Shown: piece after piece, positions 24,287-29,066 of the stretch
Position numbering within the stretch: the stretch's first letter is position 1
Layout of the letters: the number at the start of each line of letters is the position of its first letter
Assembly: GCA_944392525.1 (NCBI GenBank)
Contig: CALXXB010000009.1
Location: forward strand, 1 to 29,066
Source of the DNA: an uncultured Clostridia bacterium
GTDB taxonomy: Bacteria; Bacillota_A; Clostridia; TANB77; CAG-508
Direction of reading: 5' to 3'
DNA length: 29,066 bases
Notes under the pieces: model-generated
Databases searched by the model: none
Told to the model about the DNA's origin: nothing
Seen by the model: the letters and a program-made list of their open reading frames with translations, nothing else
Translations under genes and position numbers: made by a program

Positions 24287-25813
24287 GTGAGAAAAGAAAA
24301 GGGAATTACATTAATAGCATTAGTTATTACAATTATTGTCCTTTTAATACTTGCGGCAGTTTCAATTGCAATGCTAGCAGGAGAAAATGGAATACTATCA
24401 CAGGCCAATAATGCTAAGAATAATACTGATGAAGCGCAAGAAAGGGAGAAAGTTCAATTAGCAGTAACAGCTAGTGCATTAAGAAATACGGACAATAATA
24501 TGGTAATAACATATGATAATTTACAATATGAATTGCAACAACAATTTGATAATAATTTTAGTTTAACTGATAATAAAGATGATACTTTTTTAATAAATAT
24601 TAATAATTCAGGAAGAATGTATTATGTTAGCGAAAAAAGAAGAGTTATTGATAATAATAATATAGTAAAAATTACATCAGAGAAAGAGTTAGTAGAGTTT
24701 AGAGAAAAAGTTAATAATGGAGATACTTTTGATGATAAAGCAGTTATATTGATGAATGATATTGTTTTAAGCGAAAATTGGACACCAGTTGGTTACTTAA
24801 GTGATGAAAATGTAGTAAAGTTTAATGGGATTTTTAATGGATTAAAGCACAAGATTAATAATTTAAATATAAATGGTCCTCAAAAATTATATCAAGGATT
24901 ATTTGCGAATACTGGAAGCTCAGCAGAGATAAACAGTGTTGTGGTAACAGGTGATATAGTTGGTGGAAAATATCTTGGAGCGATTGTAGGATATAACGAA
25001 GGAAGTATAAGAAATTGTGGTAATGAAGCAACTGTTACAAGTCAATATGAACCATCAGAAAATGATTGGAATAGCTATTCTGGAGGTATTACTGGATATA
25101 ATTATAATGGAAATATAAATGGTTGTTATAATATAGGTACGATAGTAAACGAAAGATTTACAACTGGAGGAATCGTAGGAAGAAGTGAGAATGGAACTGT
25201 AAAGAATTGTTATAACAATGCAGTAATATCAATAAGAGGAGGAGAATTAGGTGGCATATGTGGATCCGCAATTAATACAACAGTTTATAATGTGTATAAT
25301 TCTGGAGATTTGCAAGGGACTACTCGTTCTGGAAACGCAGGAATTGTTGGTGTAGCAACTAGCTCTAAAATAAACAATGCTTATAATACAGGCAACATAC
25401 AAGGAAATAGAAATGTAGGCGGTATAGTTGGAACACTTAATGTAAGCGGAGAAATTAACAATTCTTATAACAAATCAGATATTATTTCTGATGAAACTGC
25501 AGGAGGGATAGTGGCTAATATACAATCTGGTCAAGTAACAGATTTTTATATAAATAGTTGTTATTATTATGGAAAAGTAGAGACGACATTAGAAAATAAA
25601 GGACCAATTATTGGTACTTTGACGGATGAAAGTTTTATTAAAAATTGTGAATGGTATACCGATGATCAAACATATTATAATAATATAATAGAAAAAACAA
25701 CAATTAAATTTAATAAAAATATAGATATGAAAAATATATTAGAAGTAGTTAATGAAGAAAGTTTCTTTGTATCAGATGGAGATAATAACAAACCAAAATT
25801 GTATTGGGAATAG
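24287..25813 (+). CDS. Pilin-like surface protein with GLUG-type repeats (2)
   Basis: 508 residues; GTG start at 24287 with AAGGAG 6 bases upstream, 18 bases after the first paralogue. The N-terminal 33 residues are nearly identical to gene 1 (KGITLIALVITIIVLLILA then VSIAMLAGENGILSQA), with predicted cleavage after Gly6, and again lack Glu at +5. The GLUG-type repeats are clearer here: GAIVGYNEGSIRNCGN, GGITGYNYNGNINGCYNIGTI, GGIVGRSENGTVKNCYNNAVI, GGICGSAINTTVYNVYNSGDL, AGIVGVATSSKINNAYNTG and GGIVGTLNVSGEINNSYNKSDI. The two genes share the signal but not the passenger, which suggests one secretion path with two cargos. No prepilin peptidase is in the window. Confidence 0.85.
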   Translation: MRKEKGITLIALVITIIVLLILAAVSIAMLAGENGILSQANNAKNNTDEAQEREKVQLAVTASALRNTDNNMVITYDNLQYELQQQFDNNFSLTDNKDDTFLININNSGRMYYVSEKRRVIDNNNIVKITSEKELVEFREKVNNGDTFDDKAVILMNDIVLSENWTPVGYLSDENVVKFNGIFNGLKHKINNLNINGPQKLYQGLFANTGSSAEINSVVVTGDIVGGKYLGAIVGYNEGSIRNCGNEATVTSQYEPSENDWNSYSGGITGYNYNGNINGCYNIGTIVNERFTTGGIVGRSENGTVKNCYNNAVISIRGGELGGICGSAINTTVYNVYNSGDLQGTTRSGNAGIVGVATSSKINNAYNTGNIQGNRNVGGIVGTLNVSGEINNSYNKSDIISDETAGGIVANIQSGQVTDFYINSCYYYGKVETTLENKGPIIGTLTDESFIKNCEWYTDDQTYYNNIIEKTTIKFNKNIDMKNILEVVNEESFFVSDGDNNKPKLYWE

Positions 25814-25848
25814 AATAAAAACAGTATACTTGAAGCATAAATAAATAT

Positions 25849-25877
25849 TTGACACAAAGTATTTATAGTGTTATAAT
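25849..25877 (+). promoter_or_regulatory. Consensus sigma-A promoter of scfA
   Basis: TTGACA (25849-25854), 17 bp, TATAAT (25872-25877), then the ATG of scfA 33 bp downstream. Confidence 0.88.
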
Positions 25878-25909
25878 ATTATCTGATGAAAAAATACGGA
25901 GGGATAGAT

Positions 25910-26056
25910 ATGAAAAGAATAGTAACATTAAATACAAGAAATTTAGAAGAAAGTAAATTACACGGAGGATGTGGAGAATGCCAAACATCATGCCAATCAG
26001 CATGTAAAACATCTTGCGGTGTAGCAAACCAAAAATGTGAAAATGTAAATAAATAA
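25910..26056 (+). CDS. scfA: SCIFF precursor peptide (six cysteines in forty-five)
   Basis: The 48-residue ribosomal precursor of a ranthipeptide found across Clostridia. It begins MKRIVTLNTRNLEESKLHGG. The core has six Cys (21, 24, 28, 32, 36, 43) in CGECQTSCQSACKTSCGVANQKC, nearly invariant in the family. The maturase ScfB forms thioether bonds from Cys to non-alpha carbons of nearby residues. GGAGGG is 5 bases before the ATG. It is followed by a small hairpin and then scfB. The mature function is thought to involve signalling and population control, but is not settled. Confidence 0.95.
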   Translation: MKRIVTLNTRNLEESKLHGGCGECQTSCQSACKTSCGVANQKCENVNK

Positions 26057-26066
26057 TTAATTTAAG

Positions 26067-26095
26067 ATTGCCGGCTTAGGTCGGCAATTTATTTC
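26067..26095 (+). terminator. Hairpin between scfA and scfB, likely partial terminator
   Basis: A 7-bp GC-rich stem ATTGCCG/CGGCAAT (26067-26073 with 26082-26088), 8-base loop and a short T-rich tail (TTTATTT). Such a leaky terminator would make far more peptide precursor than maturase from one promoter, as expected for RiPP operons. Confidence 0.65.
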
Positions 26096-26145
26096 AGTAA
26101 AAATGAATTTACATAAATAAAATATAGAAATTTAAGGAGTAAAAA

Positions 26146-27534
26146 ATGATACATCAATATAAATTAAATGGATATAATATTGTTTTAGATACATATAGCG
26201 GAGGAGTTCACTGTGTAGATGATTTAAGTTATGACATAATTGAATTAATGGATAAAGGAATTGAACGTGAAGAAATAAAAAAAGAAATGCTTGAGAAATA
26301 TTCTGGATTAAAAGAATCTGATCTTGAAGAAACATTTGGAGAAATAGATAATTTAATAGAAAATGGTCAATTGTTTACAGAGGATAATTTTAAAGGTCAA
26401 AATCTTGATTTAAAGAAGAGAGATTCTGTAATAAAAGCACTATGTTTACATGTTGCTCATACTTGTAACTTAAACTGTGAATACTGTTTTGCAGGACAAG
26501 GAAAATATCATGGTGAAGATGCTTTAATGAGCTTTGAAGTAGGAAAAGCAGCATTAGACTTTTTAGTAAAGAATTCAGGAACAAGAAAAAATCTAGAGGT
26601 AGACTTCTTTGGTGGAGAACCTTTAGTTAATTTTGATGTTGTAAAGAGGTTAGTTGCTTATGCTAGAAGTATAGAAAGTAAAACAGGAAAACACTTTAGA
26701 TTTACACTAACAACAAACGGAGTGTTACTTGATGATGATGTAATAGATTTTTTAAATAAAGAAATGAATAACGTAGTATTAAGTCTTGATGGAAGAAAAG
26801 AAATAAATGATGCTAAAAGAAAGAGATTAGATGGACAGGGAAGTTATGACATAATAGTTCCAAAATTCCAAAACTTTGTTAAAAAAAGAGGAGATAAAGA
26901 ATATTACATGAGAGGAACTTTTACACGTAATAACTTAGACTTTACAAATGATATTTTCCATATGTTAGATTTAGGATTTAAAGAATTATCAATGGAACCT
27001 GTTGTATCAAAACCAGATACAGATTATGCCTTAAGAGAAGAAGATTTAGATACAATATATGAGCAATATGAAATATTAGCTAAAGAAATGATAAAAAGAA
27101 GAAGAGAAGGAAATCCATTTACATTCTATCATTATATGATAGATTTAACAGGAGGACCTTGTATATATAAAAGAATAACAGGTTGTGGTTCTGGAACAGA
27201 GTATTTAGCAGTAACGCCAAATGGAGATTTCTATCCATGTCATCAATTTGTAGGAGATAAAAATTTCTTAATAGGAAATGTAAGAGATGGTATTACAAAT
27301 ACTAAATTAAGAGATGAATTTAAACTATGTAACGTATATTCTAGAAAAGAATGTGAAAATTGTTGGGCAAAATTATATTGTAGTGGAGGATGTGCAGCAA
27401 ATAGTTTCCATACAACAGGAAGTATAAACGGAGTATACGAATATGGATGTAAATTATTTAAGAAAAGAATTGAATGTGCAATAATGGTAAAAATAGCAGA
27501 AGCAATGGATGAAATGGAAGAAGAGGAGAAATAA
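26146..27534 (+). CDS. scfB: SCIFF radical SAM maturase, thioether-forming, SPASM/twitch
   Basis: Radical SAM enzyme that installs thioether crosslinks in ScfA. 462 residues. An N-terminal RiPP-recognition-like segment (about 1-85: HQYKLNGYNIVLDTYSGGVHCVDDLSYDIIELMDKG) binds the leader. The radical SAM cluster is Cys107-x3-Cys111-x2-Cys114 in THTCNLNCEYCFAG-like context (HTCNLNCEYC). GGEPLVNF supplies the SAM-binding GGE. The C-terminal SPASM domain with two more Fe-S clusters holds the cysteines of CGSGTEYLAV, YPCHQF, CENCWAKLYCSGGC and YGCKLF. AAGGAG is 7 bases before ATG. It forms a unit with scfA; the decarboxylase starts 2 bases after its stop. Confidence 0.95.
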   Translation: MIHQYKLNGYNIVLDTYSGGVHCVDDLSYDIIELMDKGIEREEIKKEMLEKYSGLKESDLEETFGEIDNLIENGQLFTEDNFKGQNLDLKKRDSVIKALCLHVAHTCNLNCEYCFAGQGKYHGEDALMSFEVGKAALDFLVKNSGTRKNLEVDFFGGEPLVNFDVVKRLVAYARSIESKTGKHFRFTLTTNGVLLDDDVIDFLNKEMNNVVLSLDGRKEINDAKRKRLDGQGSYDIIVPKFQNFVKKRGDKEYYMRGTFTRNNLDFTNDIFHMLDLGFKELSMEPVVSKPDTDYALREEDLDTIYEQYEILAKEMIKRRREGNPFTFYHYMIDLTGGPCIYKRITGCGSGTEYLAVTPNGDFYPCHQFVGDKNFLIGNVRDGITNTKLRDEFKLCNVYSRKECENCWAKLYCSGGCAANSFHTTGSINGVYEYGCKLFKKRIECAIMVKIAEAMDEMEEEEK

Positions 27535-27536
27535 TA

Positions 27537-28946
27537 TTGGGTAATTTACAAGAAAAATTGGAAAAATATTATAATGAAAATTACTTGCCAATGCATATGC
27601 CAGGACATAAAAGAAATATAGAGTTACTTGGAGAAAAATTACCATATAAGATAGATATAACAGAAATAGATGGTTTTGATGATTTACATCATGCCGAGGG
27701 ACTAATAAAAGATATAGAGAATAAAGCAAAAAAAAATTATGAAAGTAAAAGAAGTTTTATATTAGTAAATGGAAGCACTTGTGGAATTTTAGCAGGGATA
27801 AGAAGTGTTGTCAACTTTGGTGATAAAGTGCTAGTGGCTAGGAACTGCCATAAATCAGTATATAATGCAATAGAGATAAATGGCTTAGAGCCAATATATA
27901 TGTTGCCTAAAATAGGTAAAGATGGAATTGATAGAAATATTGATAGTAAACAAGTAGAAGAAAAACTAAAAGAAAACAAAGATATAAAACTTGTAATATT
28001 AACGTCACCAACTTATGAAGGTGTAATTAGCAATATAAAATCTATTGTAGATGTTGCCCATAAATATAATGTACCTGTTTTAATAGATGAAGCACATGGT
28101 GCACATTTAAGATTTATGGATAATCTTTGTAATAAAGAGGCATTAAACAGTGGTGCAGATATAGTAATTCAAAGTCTTCATAAAACTTTGCCAGCACTAA
28201 CAGGAACAGCTTTATTACATATACAAGGTGATTTAGTAAAAGAAGAAAATATAGCAAGAGAACTATCTATTTTTGAAACAAGTAGTCCATCATACATATT
28301 AATGTCTTCAATAGAAGAATGTTTAGATATTATAGAAAATAAAGGAAAAGAATTATTTAAAGAATATCAAAACAATTTAAAATATTTCTATAGTGAAGCA
28401 AAGAATTTAAAAAAGCTTAAAATATTAGGAAATGAAATAGAAAACAAAGATTATTACGATTTTGGTAAAATAGTTATAAAAACTAATGAAACAAATATTA
28501 CAGGAAAAGAATTAACTGATATTTTAAGAAATGATTATAAAATAGAACTAGAGATGTCATCTATAAATTATGCATTAGCAATGACAAGTATATGTGATAG
28601 TAGAGAAAATTTTGAAAGATTATTAGATGCTTTAAAGAAAATAGATGAAAGCTTAGAACCCAAAGAAGAAATTTCTAATAATTATGATATAATACTTCCT
28701 AGAAAAGAGTTAAGTATTTTAGAAGCAATAAAAAATACTAATTCAGAATTTAAAGATTATAATGAATTAAAAGGAAGAATATCAAAAGAATATATATGGG
28801 TATATCCACCAGGAATACCATTAATTACGCCAGGAGAAGTAATAAATGATGATATAATAAGAAAAATTATAGAAATTGAAAAAGCAGGAATAGAAGTAAG
28901 AACTACTTTTGATAAATTTCCTAAAATAGAAGTTATAAAAAGTTAA
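27537..28946 (+). CDS. PLP-dependent Orn/Lys/Arg decarboxylase-family enzyme
   Basis: Fold-type I, PLP-dependent amino-acid decarboxylase of the Orn/Lys/Arg group (like YaaO/SpeA). TTG start at 27537, supported by GAGGAG 8 bases upstream and by the next Met (residue 19) falling inside the conserved MPGHKRN motif. 469 residues. N-terminal MPGHKRN, GSTCGILAG, then DEAHGAH (Asp184, which holds the pyridine nitrogen, and His187) and the Schiff-base Lys216 in SLHKTLPALTG. The C-terminal EYIWVYPPGIPLITPGE motif is typical of the family. Substrate cannot be told: arginine, lysine or ornithine. It lacks the large N-terminal wing domain of the inducible enzymes. Coupling to scfB suggests co-expression. 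Confidence 0.93.
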   Translation: MGNLQEKLEKYYNENYLPMHMPGHKRNIELLGEKLPYKIDITEIDGFDDLHHAEGLIKDIENKAKKNYESKRSFILVNGSTCGILAGIRSVVNFGDKVLVARNCHKSVYNAIEINGLEPIYMLPKIGKDGIDRNIDSKQVEEKLKENKDIKLVILTSPTYEGVISNIKSIVDVAHKYNVPVLIDEAHGAHLRFMDNLCNKEALNSGADIVIQSLHKTLPALTGTALLHIQGDLVKEENIARELSIFETSSPSYILMSSIEECLDIIENKGKELFKEYQNNLKYFYSEAKNLKKLKILGNEIENKDYYDFGKIVIKTNETNITGKELTDILRNDYKIELEMSSINYALAMTSICDSRENFERLLDALKKIDESLEPKEEISNNYDIILPRKELSILEAIKNTNSEFKDYNELKGRISKEYIWVYPPGIPLITPGEVINDDIIRKIIEIEKAGIEVRTTFDKFPKIEVIKS

Positions 28947-28961
28947 CAAGAAAAGAAGAAT

Positions 28962-28990
28962 AAAGAGGTTCCTTAAAGGATACCTCTTTT
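28962..28990 (+). terminator. Rho-independent terminator of the scfA-scfB-decarboxylase operon
   Basis: AAAGAGGT (28962-28969) pairs with ACCTCTTT (28982-28989), with CC/GG extending the stem across one bulge and a small A/T loop, then T-rich sequence. Confidence 0.8.
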
Positions 28991-29066
28991 AATTAAGCTT
29001 TAGCATTGTGGAACGAAGTGAAACAAAAACCGCTCGCTATGCGAGTGAGATTAGAAACTTATAGAA
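28991..29066. other. Right edge, no gene; small inverted repeat
   Basis: Only 76 bases remain. A short inverted repeat CTCGC-TAT-GCGAG (29035-29047) is visible after a GGAACGAAGTGAAAC stretch. The phrase CGAAGTGAA also occurs in the intergenic repeat at 5013-5021, so this may be the start of another copy of that repeat type. Confidence 0.35.

Noticed and set aside
1..29066. CRISPR array, tRNA or rRNA genes, riboswitch or prophage
   Set aside because: No regularly spaced repeats, no cloverleaf-like conserved bases, no T-box or known riboswitch core, and no phage structural genes seen in either strand.

Overview
The window looks like the chromosome of a spore-forming, very AT-rich member of the Clostridia, probably an uncultured anaerobe of the gut type. 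Evidence: AT-rich codons with AGA as the main Arg codon, strong GGAGG ribosome binding sites, perfect sigma-A promoters, a complete spoIIIAA-AH sporulation operon, and the SCIFF peptide with its radical SAM maturase. No rRNA, tRNA or CRISPR array is visible.

Layout. 1-2325: the 3' end of an aldo/keto reductase, a CaCA-type cation/Ca2+ antiporter, then a decayed LysR-flavodoxin remnant and a MerR-type promoter with a 19-bp spacer. 2326-5101: larC and a membrane-anchored cell-wall amidase. 5222-10609: a small orphan protein; a marR gene split by an IS200/IS605 element (tnpA, tnpB, probable omega RNA); then a tight run of a DUF5685-like protein, a DnaJ-domain protein, a zinc-ribbon membrane protein and a patatin-like lipase. 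10611-13973: a Fur-box-like palindrome and a fused ATPase/permease ABC transporter that needs two +1 frameshifts to be read. 14174-16603: yebC and a large anchored protein of unknown function. 16732-22110: the spoIIIA operon, with spoIIIAE needing one +1 frameshift. 22184-25813: a small XRE regulator divergent from a 22-codon leader gene that ends on a terminator, then two tandem pilin-like proteins with GLUG-type repeats. 25849-28946: SCIFF (scfA), scfB and a PLP-dependent Orn/Lys/Arg decarboxylase-family gene.

Most striking observation. I looked at every CGG in the window. About 8,700 codons contain only three in-frame CGG triplets. Each sits exactly where an otherwise intact gene loses its frame, and each is followed by A. 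Skipping the C, so that GGA (Gly) is read, restores the expected protein every time: twice in the ABC transporter, once in SpoIIIAE. CGU, CGC and CGA are used normally. This fits +1 frameshifting at an unassigned or starved CGG codon. It could also come from three independent or systematic C-insertion artefacts. Read-level data, tRNA content and genome-wide CGG placement would decide.

How the genes work together: the spoIIIA operon encodes the mother-cell half of the forespore feeding-tube channel. scfA/scfB make a thioether-crosslinked (ranthipeptide) product. The DUF5685/DnaJ/zinc-ribbon/patatin run looks like one operon whose first gene, marR, has been destroyed by the transposon.
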